Shown piece after piece: positions 42,811-51,710 of a stretch of 64,000 bases of DNA. A program made the translations under genes and the position numbers. The notes under the pieces were generated by a model. The model was given only the letters and a program-made list of their open reading frames with translations. It made no database searches and had not been told where the DNA came from. The stretch comes from Streptomyces werraensis (GTDB lineage: Bacteria > Actinomycetota > Actinomycetes > Streptomycetales > Streptomycetaceae). The number at the start of each line of letters is the position of its first letter. Position 1 is the first letter of the stretch. Where the stretch lies: positions 496,001 to 560,000 of the forward strand of contig BNBX01000001.1 in the NCBI GenBank assembly GCA_014656175.1. Reading direction: 5' to 3'.

Positions 42811-45645
42811 TTGGAGCTCAGCAGGCGCACCTTCACCGCCCTGACCGGCACGGCCGCGCTCGGTCTCGCGCTGGCCGGGAGCGGCGGGGCGGCGACCGGC
42901 CCGCAGGGTCCGGGCGTCGTGCCGACCGGACCGCCGCCCCCGCCGCCGGAGGCCGACGGCCGGCGCCATCGCGTCACGTACGACCGGCACTCCCTGCTGG
43001 TCGACGGCAGGCGTCTGGTGCTGTGGTCCGCCGAGGTCCACCCCTTCCGGCTGCCCAGCCCGTCGCTGTGGCGGGACGTGCTGCAGAAGCTGCGCGCCCA
43101 TGGCTTCACCGCGGTCGACGTGCCCGTGCCGTGGAACGTCCACTCCCCCGCGCCCGGCGTGCACGACTTCACCGGGGTGCGGGACCTGAACCGCTTCCTT
43201 ACGGCCGCCGCCGAGGAGCGGCTGTACGTGGTGCTGCGGCCCGGCCCCTACCTGGGCGCGGACCTGGACGCCGGCGGCCTCCCCGGCTGGCTGACGGCCG
43301 CCCCGGGCTCCGCCCGCACCGACGACCCCGAGTACCTGCGGCACGCCGAGGCGTGGCTCGCCGCCGTCGACGCCATCGCCGTACGGCACCTGTACACCGC
43401 GGGCGGCGGGACGGTGCTGCTGTACCGGCTCGAGGACGGGCGTCCGGTGCCGGCCGGGAACCCGGCGGCGCGCGCCCACCGGGCCCGGCTGCGGGCGAAG
43501 GTGCGCGCCGACCGCATCGACGTGCCGGTGCTGGACGGCGAGGGCTTCGCCGGCGGGGGCGGGCCGCCCACGGCCGGTCTCACCGCCGTGGCGGGCGGGG
43601 CGGCCGACGCCTGGGGCGGGCCGCTGTCCGGCGGCGAGGGCTACGCGCGGGTGCGCGAGAGCCACGACGCGGCGCACGAGCGGCGGCGTCATCTCACCGC
43701 GCTCGCGGACCGGGTCACGGTGCACCACACCGGCATGGGGTTCGGCGGGACGTCGTGGGGCTGGCTGCCCGGACCGGGCGTCTACACCTCGTACGACTAC
43801 GGGGCGGTGCTCGACGAGGGGCGCCAGCCCGCGCCGAACATGGCCGCCGTCCAGCAGCTCGGCCATCTGGTGCGCACCGTGCCCGACCTGGCCCGGCTGG
43901 AACCGGACGGGGAAGGGACGGAACGCGCCGCGGACGGCCGGCTGACGGTGCGCCGGCTGGCCAACCCCGACACCGGCGCGCGGTTCTTCGTGGTGCGCAA
44001 CGACACCGGGGAGGAGGTGCGCGCCCTGCTGCCCGGCACCGGCATCGAGGTGCCGGTCACCGTGGCCGCGGGCGACACCAAGCTGGTCGCCTCCGGTCTG
44101 CGCCTGGGCCACCGCAAGCTGGCGTACACCACGGCCCAGCCGATGCTCTGCGTCTCCACCGGGCGGCAGGACGTGGCCGTGTTCGTCGGCCGCCACGGGG
44201 AGACCGCCCAGCTCGCGCTGGACTGCGAGAAGCAGCCGGGCGCCGACCGCGCGGACACCGAACCAGCCTGGGCCTACGCCCAGGGCCGGCTGAACGTCGT
44301 CTCCCCGCTCGGCGTGGGCGGCCTGAGCCGGGTGCTGGTCAAGGACGGCGACTCCGAGACACCCCTCGTACTGCTGTTCGCCGACGACGAGACCGCGCTG
44401 CGCCTGTGGACGTACGAGACCCCGGCCGGGCCGCTCGTGGTGTACGGCCCCGCGATGCTGCGCTCGGCCGAGCTGCGCGACTCCACGCTCCATCTGACGG
44501 GCGACGTCACCGTCGAGACCGGCGTGGAGGTGTGGGGGCCGCGCGGCATCGCCGAGGTCACCTGGAACGGCCGGCCCGTCCCCACCTATCTCGGACGTGC
44601 CCGCAGCCGCGTGATGGAGGGGCTGATGCCCGCCGTGCGCGCGGTGGCGCTGCCCGCACTCGACGGCTGGCGGTGCCGCACCGAGAACCCGGAGTCCGAC
44701 CCGGACTTCGACGACTCGGCCTGGACGGTCGCCGACCGCACCACCTCCCACAGCACCACGCCCGTGCCCGAGGGCGGGCCCGTGCTGTTCGCGGACGACT
44801 ACGGCTTCCACCACGGCGACGTCTGGTACCGGGGGCGTCTCGAGGACCTGGGCGGCATCCCGTCGGTCGCGCTGTCCTACAGCACCGGCACGCAGGGGCT
44901 GCTGATGGCCTGGCTGGACGGCCGGCCGCTCGGCACCCACCGCATGCCGGCGCCCGACGAGGACACCGTCTCGCGCGGCACCTGGACGGCCACGGCCCGG
45001 TTCGACGTCCCCCAGGCGGTGCGCACCACCGGCGAGCATGTGCTGTCGGTGCTGGTGCGGCCCATGCAGCACGCCGGCACGGAGCCCGGCGAGGACGCCC
45101 ACAAGGCCGCGCGCGGGCTGGTCGCCGTGGAGTTCGCGGGCGGCGACCGCAGCGTGGAGTGGCGGGTGCGGGGCGCCACCGACCCGGAGCGGGTGACCGG
45201 GCCGTTCAACAACGGCGGCCTGTACGGGGAGCGGCGCGGCTGGCATCTGCCGGACCACGACGACCGCCGCTGGCGGCCGGTGGAGTTCCCGCGCGCGGAG
45301 TCGCGGCAGGGCGTCACGTGGTACCGCACCCGCTTCCGGCTCGGGTTCGAACCCGAACTGGACGCGTCGGTCGGGCTCACCCTGGAGGACGACCCCGAGC
45401 GCGCCTACCGGGTGCAGATCTTCCTCAACGGCTGGAACCTCGGCCAGTACGTCAACGACGTCGGCCCGCAGCACACCTTTGCCCTGCCGAACGGCATCCT
45501 GCGCACCCGCGGCGCCAACACCCTGGCGCTCGCGGTGCTGTCCGACGGGACCACCCCGGCCGGACCGGGCAAGGTCACGCTGACGCTGCTGGGGGCTGCG
45601 CGCGGCGGCATTCCGGTCGAGCCGGTGGACCCACCCGGGAGGTGA
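42811..45645 (+). CDS. Tat-exported GH35 homologue lacking catalytic glutamates
   Basis: A 944-residue protein of the glycoside hydrolase 35 (beta-galactosidase) fold. The TTG start is chosen because AGGAGG lies 7 bp upstream and the resulting N-terminus (LSRRTFTALTG) is a twin-arginine signal. GH35 landmarks: WSAEVHPFRLP (72-82), WRDVLQKLRAHGFTAVDVPV, VPWNVHSP, VVLRPGPYLGA (140-150), GGTSWGW and VYTSYDYGAVLDEG (324-337). The acid/base motif normally reads V-E-N-E-Y, but here it is YRLEDGR (205-211), with Gly210 at the glutamate position. The nucleophile segment TEFW...GG appears as TAVAGGAADAWGG, with Ala259 there. It is probably a non-hydrolytic carbohydrate-binding relative. Confidence 0.85.
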   Translation: MELSRRTFTALTGTAALGLALAGSGGAATGPQGPGVVPTGPPPPPPEADGRRHRVTYDRHSLLVDGRRLVLWSAEVHPFRLPSPSLWRDVLQKLRAHGFTAVDVPVPWNVHSPAPGVHDFTGVRDLNRFLTAAAEERLYVVLRPGPYLGADLDAGGLPGWLTAAPGSARTDDPEYLRHAEAWLAAVDAIAVRHLYTAGGGTVLLYRLEDGRPVPAGNPAARAHRARLRAKVRADRIDVPVLDGEGFAGGGGPPTAGLTAVAGGAADAWGGPLSGGEGYARVRESHDAAHERRRHLTALADRVTVHHTGMGFGGTSWGWLPGPGVYTSYDYGAVLDEGRQPAPNMAAVQQLGHLVRTVPDLARLEPDGEGTERAADGRLTVRRLANPDTGARFFVVRNDTGEEVRALLPGTGIEVPVTVAAGDTKLVASGLRLGHRKLAYTTAQPMLCVSTGRQDVAVFVGRHGETAQLALDCEKQPGADRADTEPAWAYAQGRLNVVSPLGVGGLSRVLVKDGDSETPLVLLFADDETALRLWTYETPAGPLVVYGPAMLRSAELRDSTLHLTGDVTVETGVEVWGPRGIAEVTWNGRPVPTYLGRARSRVMEGLMPAVRAVALPALDGWRCRTENPESDPDFDDSAWTVADRTTSHSTTPVPEGGPVLFADDYGFHHGDVWYRGRLEDLGGIPSVALSYSTGTQGLLMAWLDGRPLGTHRMPAPDEDTVSRGTWTATARFDVPQAVRTTGEHVLSVLVRPMQHAGTEPGEDAHKAARGLVAVEFAGGDRSVEWRVRGATDPERVTGPFNNGGLYGERRGWHLPDHDDRRWRPVEFPRAESRQGVTWYRTRFRLGFEPELDASVGLTLEDDPERAYRVQIFLNGWNLGQYVNDVGPQHTFALPNGILRTRGANTLALAVLSDGTTPAGPGKVTLTLLGAARGGIPVEPVDPPGR

Positions 45646-45690
45646 GCCCACCGGCGCGCGGGCACCCGCCGCCGGGTCACGCGGCCCGCG

Positions 45691-47196
45691 TCACGCCAGC
45701 CGGATGACGTTCCAGGACAGCGGCTCCAGCACCGCCGACAGGCGGCCGCCGTCCAGGGTGGTGCCCTCGGCCGCGTGCGGCGTCACCCGGTCCGGCTCGG
45801 CGAGGGTGTTGCGGGCGTCGGGGTCGGCGTCCGCGAGCACGCTGTGCTCGACGACGGACGCCACGCCGAGCCCGTTCAGCGCGACGTCCAGGGGCAGCGG
45901 CTCGGTGCGGGAGCGGTTGACGGCGAACACGGTGAGCGTGCCGTCCTCGCCCCGCACCGCGGTCGCGTGCAGCAGGTCCGCCTCCCCGTACTTCCTCGTC
46001 GCGTAGGTCGGTGAGTCCACGCGCACGTCGAGGACCTCGCCGCGGCCGTACCTCGAGGCCTGGGCGAACGGGAAGAACGTCGTCTGCCGCCAGGCCGGGC
46101 CGCCCGGCTCGGTCATGATCGGGGCGATCACGTTGACGAGCTGGGCCAGGCAGGCGACGGTGACTCGGTCCGCGTGCCGGAGCAGCGCGATCAGCAGCGA
46201 GCCGAGGACGACCGCGTCCAGGACGCTGTAGTTGTCCTCCAGCAGGCGCGGCGCCTCGGGCCAGTCGAGCGCGCTCACCTGCTCCTCGGTGCGGGACATG
46301 TACCAGACGTTCCACTCGTCGAACGAGAGGTTGATCCTCTTCCGGGACTTCAGACGGGCCCCGACGTGGTCGCAGGTGGCCACGACGTCCTCGATGAACG
46401 CCTCCATGTCGACCGCGGAGGCGAGGAAGGAGTCCACGTCGCCGTCGAGCGGCTCGTAGTAGGCGTGCAGCGAGATGTGGTCGACCAGGTCGTACGTCTC
46501 CTGGAGGACGGTGGCCTCCCACTCGGCGAAGGTCGGCATGGAGCGGCCCGAGGAGCCGCAGGCGACGAGCTGCACGCCGGGGTCGATCTGGCGCATGGCG
46601 CGGGCGGTCTCGGCGGCGACCCGGCCGTACTCGGCGGCGGTCTTGTGGCCGGTCTGCCAGGGGCCGTCCATCTCGTTGCCCAGGCACCACAGCCGGATGC
46701 CGAACGGGTCCTTGTCGCCGTGCTCCGCGCGCAGGTCGGACAGGGCGGTGCCGCCGGGGTGGTTGGCGTACTCCTGGAGCTGGAGGGCCTCCGCGACGCC
46801 CCGGGTGCCGAGGTTGAGGGCCATCATCGGCTCGGCCTGCGGCCCGATCTTCCGCAGGAAGGAGATGTACTCGGACAGGCCGAACCGGTTGGTCTCGGTG
46901 GACCGCCAGGCCGGGTCGAGGCGGCGCGGGCGCGCCTCGACGGGGCCGACGGAGTCCTCCCAGCGGTAGCCGGAGACGAAGTTGCCGCCGGGGTAGCGGA
47001 CGGCGGTGACACCGAGTTCGCGGACCAGGTCCAGGACGTCGCCGCGGATGCCGTCGGCGTCGGCGGTGGGGTGGCCCGGTTCGAAGACGCCGGTGTAGAC
47101 GCACCGGCCGAGGTGCTCGACGAACGAGCCGAACAGCCGGGGGTCGACCGTGCCGACGGTGAAGGCGGGGTCCAGGGTGAAGCGGGCGGTGCGCAT
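45691..47196 (-). CDS. abfA: Alpha-L-arabinofuranosidase, GH51
   Basis: Releases terminal L-arabinofuranose from arabino-oligosaccharides. The 501-residue protein has the usual GH51 length and no signal peptide, so it is intracellular. The acid/base Glu175 is in WCLGNEMDGPWQ and the nucleophile Glu294 in NLSFDEWNVWY. Other hallmarks are SFVEHLGRCVYTGVFEP and VRYPGGNFVSGYRWED. AAAGGA lies 5 bp before the ATG. Upstream is a well-spaced promoter with ATATCGAAC/TTCGAA elements shared with the sugar operon, linking it to the putative IclR regulon. Convergent with the GH35 homologue. Confidence 0.95.
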   Translation of the reverse strand: MRTARFTLDPAFTVGTVDPRLFGSFVEHLGRCVYTGVFEPGHPTADADGIRGDVLDLVRELGVTAVRYPGGNFVSGYRWEDSVGPVEARPRRLDPAWRSTETNRFGLSEYISFLRKIGPQAEPMMALNLGTRGVAEALQLQEYANHPGGTALSDLRAEHGDKDPFGIRLWCLGNEMDGPWQTGHKTAAEYGRVAAETARAMRQIDPGVQLVACGSSGRSMPTFAEWEATVLQETYDLVDHISLHAYYEPLDGDVDSFLASAVDMEAFIEDVVATCDHVGARLKSRKRINLSFDEWNVWYMSRTEEQVSALDWPEAPRLLEDNYSVLDAVVLGSLLIALLRHADRVTVACLAQLVNVIAPIMTEPGGPAWRQTTFFPFAQASRYGRGEVLDVRVDSPTYATRKYGEADLLHATAVRGEDGTLTVFAVNRSRTEPLPLDVALNGLGVASVVEHSVLADADPDARNTLAEPDRVTPHAAEGTTLDGGRLSAVLEPLSWNVIRLA

Positions 47197-47354
47197 CGTG
47201 TCCTTTCGACGGGTCGGGTCCTGCTGCGGGAGCGTCACCGGCCGGCGAGTCCGGTACGGGCGACGCCCGCCACGATCCGGCGGAGGTGTCTGCGGTCCAG
47301 GCCAGGCCGCCCCATTCCCTGCCCCCTGCTCATCGCGTGCCGCGAGCCTCGCAT

Positions 47355-47421
47355 GTTCGATATTCCGGATGACGCCCGTAACTTCGAACGGGACCGTAAG
47401 TGCCGGGGGGTGACGCGTCAA
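47355..47421 (-). promoter_or_regulatory. abfA promoter with putative IclR operator C
   Basis: On the minus strand TTGACG (47421-47416) and TACGGT (47398-47393) are 17 bp apart. The predicted start is near 47386. Directly downstream are GTTCGAAGT (47389-47381) and ATATCGAAC (47363-47355). The layout of promoter then TTCGAA then ATATCGAAC matches the dehydratase operon at 12099-12165. The rest of the 358-bp gap between abfA and the next gene (47197-47554) holds no gene. Confidence 0.72.
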
Positions 47422-47554
47422 TGCCCCGGACAGAACTCGCCCGCCGCGCACCCCGTCCCGTCCACGGCGGTCATGGATCGCGTGACGCGGACACATCCGG
47501 CCGCGTACGCTCGAACAGCCTGAGGTGCGGCGGTCGCACGGGCGAGGGGATCCG

Positions 47555-48148
47555 ATGGATGGCGCGGGCGCACGGACGCGGGCCGTACGGCTCGCCTCCG
47601 CGCTGCGGCGCTCCCGCACCCGCGCCGTCCTGCGCCGCCTGGCCGGTGATCTCACCACCGCGCTCCGCATGCGGCCCGGTCCCCTCACGGACGTCCGGAC
47701 GGCCTGCCGGGTACTGTGCGAGGAGATGAGCTCGCGGCGCGGGGGGCGGCCCGTCGTCCTGCGCTTCGAACGCTTCCCGGACGAGATCGAAGTGACCGGC
47801 CTGTGGGTGGAGTTCCAGGACTTCGACCTGGTCATCGTGGAGGAGCGAGCGGAGGCCATGCAGCAACTGGTCATCCTCGGACACGAGTTGTGGCACATGT
47901 ACGCCGGTCACCGGCACCACGCCCCGACGGCGGCCGAGCAGGTCCTCACGGACGGCCTGCCGGACTGGGACGCCGCGCTCGCGATGGCCGCGCGCGACGG
48001 CTCCCGCGAGGCCGACGAGGCCGAGGCCGACGAGTTCGGGCACCGGATGGCCGCCGCCGTGCGCGCCCTCCTGGACGACCGGGACGCCGACGCCGGTCCG
48101 CTCCAGCGGGCCCTGGGCTACCGCGGGCGGCGGGGAACGCACCGGTGA
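47555..48148 (+). CDS. ImmA/IrrE-like zinc metalloprotease
   Basis: A 197-residue protein with a gluzincin motif HELWH (110-114: zinc ligands H110 and H114, catalytic E111) and a downstream acidic motif EAEADEFGHRM that can supply the third ligand (about E157). This pattern matches ImmA/IrrE peptidases, which cleave repressors or act as toxin-like components. The ATG at 47555 has GCGAGGGGA just upstream; a GTG at 47525 was rejected. The stop overlaps the next start (GTGA). Annotated relatives are often called toxin components; no antitoxin-like XRE partner is present here. Confidence 0.82.
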   Translation: MDGAGARTRAVRLASALRRSRTRAVLRRLAGDLTTALRMRPGPLTDVRTACRVLCEEMSSRRGGRPVVLRFERFPDEIEVTGLWVEFQDFDLVIVEERAEAMQQLVILGHELWHMYAGHRHHAPTAAEQVLTDGLPDWDAALAMAARDGSREADEAEADEFGHRMAAAVRALLDDRDADAGPLQRALGYRGRRGTHR

Positions 48149-49395
48149 CCGCCCCGCTCGCCCTCACCCCGTCGGACGTCCTCGGCGACCTCTACATCTC
48201 CTTCTGGATCCCCACGGGCGTCCTCACCGCGGCACTGATCATCAAGCTGCCCACCATCGTGCGGCTGTGGCGGGACCCGCTGCTGCGCGCGGTGGGCGGG
48301 CTGCTCCTGCTCGCCTGCGCCGTCTTCGTCTTCGTCGCGCCCACGACCATCGCCCGGGTCAACCGCCTCACGGGGGTGCCGAACATATCGGCGCCGTGGT
48401 GCTATTCGCTCCTCACCGCCTTCTGCGCCTCCTGCCTGCTGCTGATCATCGCCTGGCGCAACGGGCTGTCCGACCGCTCCGCCGCCACCCGGCGGGCGAT
48501 GCGCCGGGTGGTCTCGCTCTACTCCGGGGTGATCGTCGCCCTGTGGGTGCTGTTCTTCCTCGCGGACGCGTCCGAGGAGCGGCTGCGGGACCTGGACACC
48601 TACTACGCGACCACGCCGTTCATGCGCGAGCAGATCCTGCTCTACCTGCTCGCGCACACCGTCGCCGTCCTGATCACCTGCCGGCTGCTGTGGAACTGGG
48701 TGCAGACCGCCGGACTGGACGCCTGGCTCCGGTGGGGCCTGAAGTTCCTGGGCGTCGGCTACGCGCTCAACCTGGTCTTCGACGCCGCCAAACTCACCGC
48801 CGTCGCCGCCCGCTGGACCGGGAACGACCTGGACTGGCTCAGCACCGACCTCGCACCGCCCGTCGCCTGCCTGTCGGCCATCCTGATCGCGGTGGGCTTC
48901 ATCCTCCCGCACGCCGGCCAGTTCCTGCACGAGCGCTGGCGCGTCCGGCTCGCCCACCACCGGCTCCGCCCGCTCTACCTGCTGATGCGCTCGGCCAACG
49001 GCAGGGGCGTGCCGTTCCTGCTGCGCGCCACCCCGGAGCTGCGCCTGATCCGCCGGGAGACCTTCATCCGGGACGAACTGCTCACCCTGGCCCGGCACAT
49101 CGACGAGGAACGGCGTGACCGCACCCGCGAGGCGGCCCTCGGCCTCGGGTTCCCGCCGGAGCGGGCCGTGGCGCTGGCGAACGCCGTGTCGATCCTGGAG
49201 GCCGTCGAGTCCCGGCGCCGCGCTCCGGACGACGAGGGCACCCAGGACCCCGACACCACCGACCTGCTGCGGGAGATCGGCGCCGTCTCCCGGGAACTGC
49301 GCCGCCCCCACGTCGTGGACGCGGTCCGCGCACGGGCCGCCGCCCTCGCCGCGGACCCCCGGGCGGCCGTGCCCCGCGGCGCGTCCGCCGAATGA
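48145..49395 (+). CDS. MAB_1171c-type (DUF6545-like) membrane protein
   Basis: A 416-residue protein starting GTG in a 4-nt overlap with the protease gene. The N-terminal ~250 residues contain about seven hydrophobic segments (for example YISFWIPTGVLTAALIIKL, LYSGVIVALWVLFFLA, CLSAILIAVGFILP). The C-terminal ~170 residues are a charged cytosolic domain (RHIDEERRDRTREAALGLGF). It matches the family named after MAB_1171c, a putative transporter. In Streptomyces such genes commonly follow ImmA-like genes. Its function is unknown; it could be a signal-transducing or transport partner of the protease. Confidence 0.8.
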   Translation: MTAPLALTPSDVLGDLYISFWIPTGVLTAALIIKLPTIVRLWRDPLLRAVGGLLLLACAVFVFVAPTTIARVNRLTGVPNISAPWCYSLLTAFCASCLLLIIAWRNGLSDRSAATRRAMRRVVSLYSGVIVALWVLFFLADASEERLRDLDTYYATTPFMREQILLYLLAHTVAVLITCRLLWNWVQTAGLDAWLRWGLKFLGVGYALNLVFDAAKLTAVAARWTGNDLDWLSTDLAPPVACLSAILIAVGFILPHAGQFLHERWRVRLAHHRLRPLYLLMRSANGRGVPFLLRATPELRLIRRETFIRDELLTLARHIDEERRDRTREAALGLGFPPERAVALANAVSILEAVESRRRAPDDEGTQDPDTTDLLREIGAVSRELRRPHVVDAVRARAAALAADPRAAVPRGASAE

Positions 49396-50852
49396 AGAAC
49401 CGACGACAGGTCAGGAGAGCGAAGAGCGTGCCCGCCGCCCCAGAGAGAAGACGTCCGTCCGCGGACGGACGTCCCGCCACCGCCGTCGTGCTCGGCGGAT
49501 CCGTCGCCGGACTGCTCGCCGCGCGGGCCCTCGCCCCGTTCGCCCGGGTCACCGTGGTGGAGCGCGACGCGCTGCCCGCCGGACCCGGGCCTCGGCGCGG
49601 CGTCCCGCAGGCCCGGCACGCGCACCAGCTGTGGTCGGGCGGGGCGCACGCCCTGGAGGACCTCGTGCCGGGCACCGTCGACCGGCTGCTGGCCGTGGGG
49701 GCCCATCGCCAGCCGGTCACCACGGACATGGTGGTGCTGTCGCCGTACGGCTGGTACCGGCGCTGGGACGAGTCCCACTTCATGCTGCTGTGCACGCGGG
49801 ACCTGCTGGAGGCGACCCTGCGGGCGCAGGTGCTCGCCGACGGGCGGATCGAGCTGCTCGACCGGACCGACGTCCTCTCGCTCGACGGCACCCGCACCGC
49901 CGTCACCGGCGTCCGGGTCCGCGCCCGTGACGGCGCCGAGCGCACACTGCGGGCCGGTCTCGTGGTGGACGCCACGGGCCGCGCCTCCCGCACCGCCCGC
50001 TGGCTGGCCGACGCCGGGCTGCCCGCCCCCGAGCGCCGGGAGGTGGACACCGGGCTGGTGTACGCGAGCCGTCTCTACCGCGCCCCGGAAGGGGCCAGGG
50101 ACGGCTTCCCGGTCGTCAACGTGCAGCAGGACCCGAGGGCGGGCGGACCGGGCCGCGGAGGGGTGCTGCTCCCCGTGGAGGACGGACGCTGGCTGGTCAC
50201 CCTGTTCGGCACCACGGGCGGCGAACCCACCTCCGACACGGCCGACTTCGAACGGTACGCCCGCGAGGAGCTGCGCCATCCGCTGATCGCCGACCTGCTC
50301 GGCGCGGCGACCCCGGAGACGGAGGTGTCGCTCACCCGGGCCACCGGCAACCGCCGCTTCTTCTACGAGCGGATGAAGGCGTGGCCGGAGAACCTGGTGG
50401 TCGTCGGGGACGCGCTGACCGCCCTCAACCCCGTCTACGGCCACGGCATGTCGGTGGCGGCTCAGGGTGCGGCGGCGCTGCGCGCGACGGTACGGCGGCA
50501 CGGCTGGGGGGCGCCGGGTCTCGCCCGCAGGGCGCAGCGTGCGGTGGCCCGGCCGGCGGTCCCGGCCTGGGACCTCGCCCTGGGCCAGGACGTGTTCTAC
50601 CCGGGCCCGACGCACGAGGGCCCGTCCGCACGCGACCGGTGGGCGGCCGCGTACGTCGGCCGGCTGATGCACACGGCCACCGGGAACGGGCGCGTCGCGC
50701 GGCGGGTCACCGACGTGACGTCGCTGGAGCGGGGCCCGGGCGTGCTGCTGGCCCCGCGGGTGCTCGTGGCGGCGCTGGCGGGTCCGCTGAAGCCCGCCCT
50801 GGCGGACCCGCCGCTGACCGCCGAGGAACGCAAGGCGGCCGGCCTGATCTGA
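49392..50852 (+). CDS. FAD-dependent oxidoreductase/monooxygenase
   Basis: A 486-residue flavoprotein starting in a 4-nt overlap with the membrane-protein gene. The FAD-binding motif GGSVAG (35-40) is preceded by a hydrophobic strand and followed by the acidic end VVERDALP. The second FAD motif is VVGDALTALNPVYGHGMSVA (~335-354), typical of aromatic-ring monooxygenases and flavin halogenase relatives. An in-frame GTG at codon 13 is an alternative start. The substrate is unknown. Tight coupling to a protease and a membrane protein is unusual. It is convergent with the SMP-30 gene, 6 bp away. Confidence 0.87.
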   Translation: MKNRRQVRRAKSVPAAPERRRPSADGRPATAVVLGGSVAGLLAARALAPFARVTVVERDALPAGPGPRRGVPQARHAHQLWSGGAHALEDLVPGTVDRLLAVGAHRQPVTTDMVVLSPYGWYRRWDESHFMLLCTRDLLEATLRAQVLADGRIELLDRTDVLSLDGTRTAVTGVRVRARDGAERTLRAGLVVDATGRASRTARWLADAGLPAPERREVDTGLVYASRLYRAPEGARDGFPVVNVQQDPRAGGPGRGGVLLPVEDGRWLVTLFGTTGGEPTSDTADFERYAREELRHPLIADLLGAATPETEVSLTRATGNRRFFYERMKAWPENLVVVGDALTALNPVYGHGMSVAAQGAAALRATVRRHGWGAPGLARRAQRAVARPAVPAWDLALGQDVFYPGPTHEGPSARDRWAAAYVGRLMHTATGNGRVARRVTDVTSLERGPGVLLAPRVLVAALAGPLKPALADPPLTAEERKAAGLI

Positions 50853-50858
50853 GGCGCC

Positions 50859-51710
50859 TCAGCCGGCGAACGCGGGCTGGGGGACGCCCTTGCCCGCGCC
50901 CGGGACCACCAGCAGGGAACCGGCGAGCGGGTGCGGGGCGGTGAGGCCCACGCGGGCCGTGGTGACGTACAGGTCGGTCAGCCCCGGGCCGCCGAAGGCA
51001 CAGCACGTGACGCGCGGGACGGGCAGCTCGATCACCCGGTCCAGCTCGCCGGACGGGGTGTAGCGGCGCACCGCTCCACCGTCCCACAGGGCGACCCACA
51101 CGCAGCCGTCGGCGTCGACGGTGAGCCCGTCGGGGAAGCCGGCGCCCTCCTCGATCTCCACGAGCGGACGGCGGCCGGCGATCGTGCCGTCCTCGCCGTA
51201 GTCGCACACGTCGACCCGGCGGGTGGGCGTGTCGATGTAGTACATCAGCCGGCCGTCGGGGCTCCAGCCGGTGCCGTTGCTCACCGTCACGTCGTCCAGG
51301 AGCACGGTGACCGCACCGTCGCCGGTCACCCGGGACAGGGTGCCGCCGCCGGGCGCCTCGTCGTAGCGCATGGTGCCCGCGAGGAGGCTGCCGTCGGGGG
51401 CGACGGCGGCGTCGTTGCCCCGGCGGCCCGGGACCGGCTCGCGGTGCAGCCAGCGGAAGGTGTCGTCGGGGTCGAGCAGTCCGACGCCGTCCCGCAGGTT
51501 CAGCACCAGTCCGCCGCCCGCGCGCGGCTTGACCGCGCCCACGTGCTGCTCGCTGCGGCGCACGGTGCGGCGGCCGGTGGCGGGGTCGTAGGTGTGCACC
51601 CGGGAGTTCAGGATGTCGATCCACAGCAGCCGCCCGGTGGCCGGGTCCCAGGTGGCCCCCTCGCCCAGTTCCGCCTCCGCGCGGACCGCGACGTCGAACG
51701 CGAGTGTCAT
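50859..51710 (-). CDS. SMP-30/gluconolactonase-family sugar lactonase
   Basis: A 283-residue six-bladed beta-propeller hydrolase of aldonolactones. Metal-site residues appear in the expected order: Glu in AELGEGATWDP, Asn in RGNDAAVAPDG, Asn in SNGTGWSPDG, and Asp in FPDGLTVDADG. Each blade shows the DGxxW/LYxxD pattern. It is co-transcribed with the IclR regulator (ATGA overlap) and likely supplies the lactone-hydrolysis step between C1 oxidation and dehydration in the putative oxidative sugar pathway. Confidence 0.92.
   Translation of the reverse strand: MTLAFDVAVRAEAELGEGATWDPATGRLLWIDILNSRVHTYDPATGRRTVRRSEQHVGAVKPRAGGGLVLNLRDGVGLLDPDDTFRWLHREPVPGRRGNDAAVAPDGSLLAGTMRYDEAPGGGTLSRVTGDGAVTVLLDDVTVSNGTGWSPDGRLMYYIDTPTRRVDVCDYGEDGTIAGRRPLVEIEEGAGFPDGLTVDADGCVWVALWDGGAVRRYTPSGELDRVIELPVPRVTCCAFGGPGLTDLYVTTARVGLTAPHPLAGSLLVVPGAGKGVPQPAFAG

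Noticed and set aside
41644..45651. A 4-kb minus-strand open frame opposite the GH35 homologue
   Set aside because: It is a shadow frame caused by high third-position GC; the composition is Arg/Gly/His-rich and has no domain, while the plus strand encodes a recognisable fold.
47555..48148. Classical toxin-antitoxin pair
   Set aside because: No XRE-type antitoxin gene lies on either side of the ImmA-like gene; the coupled partners are a membrane protein and a flavoenzyme.
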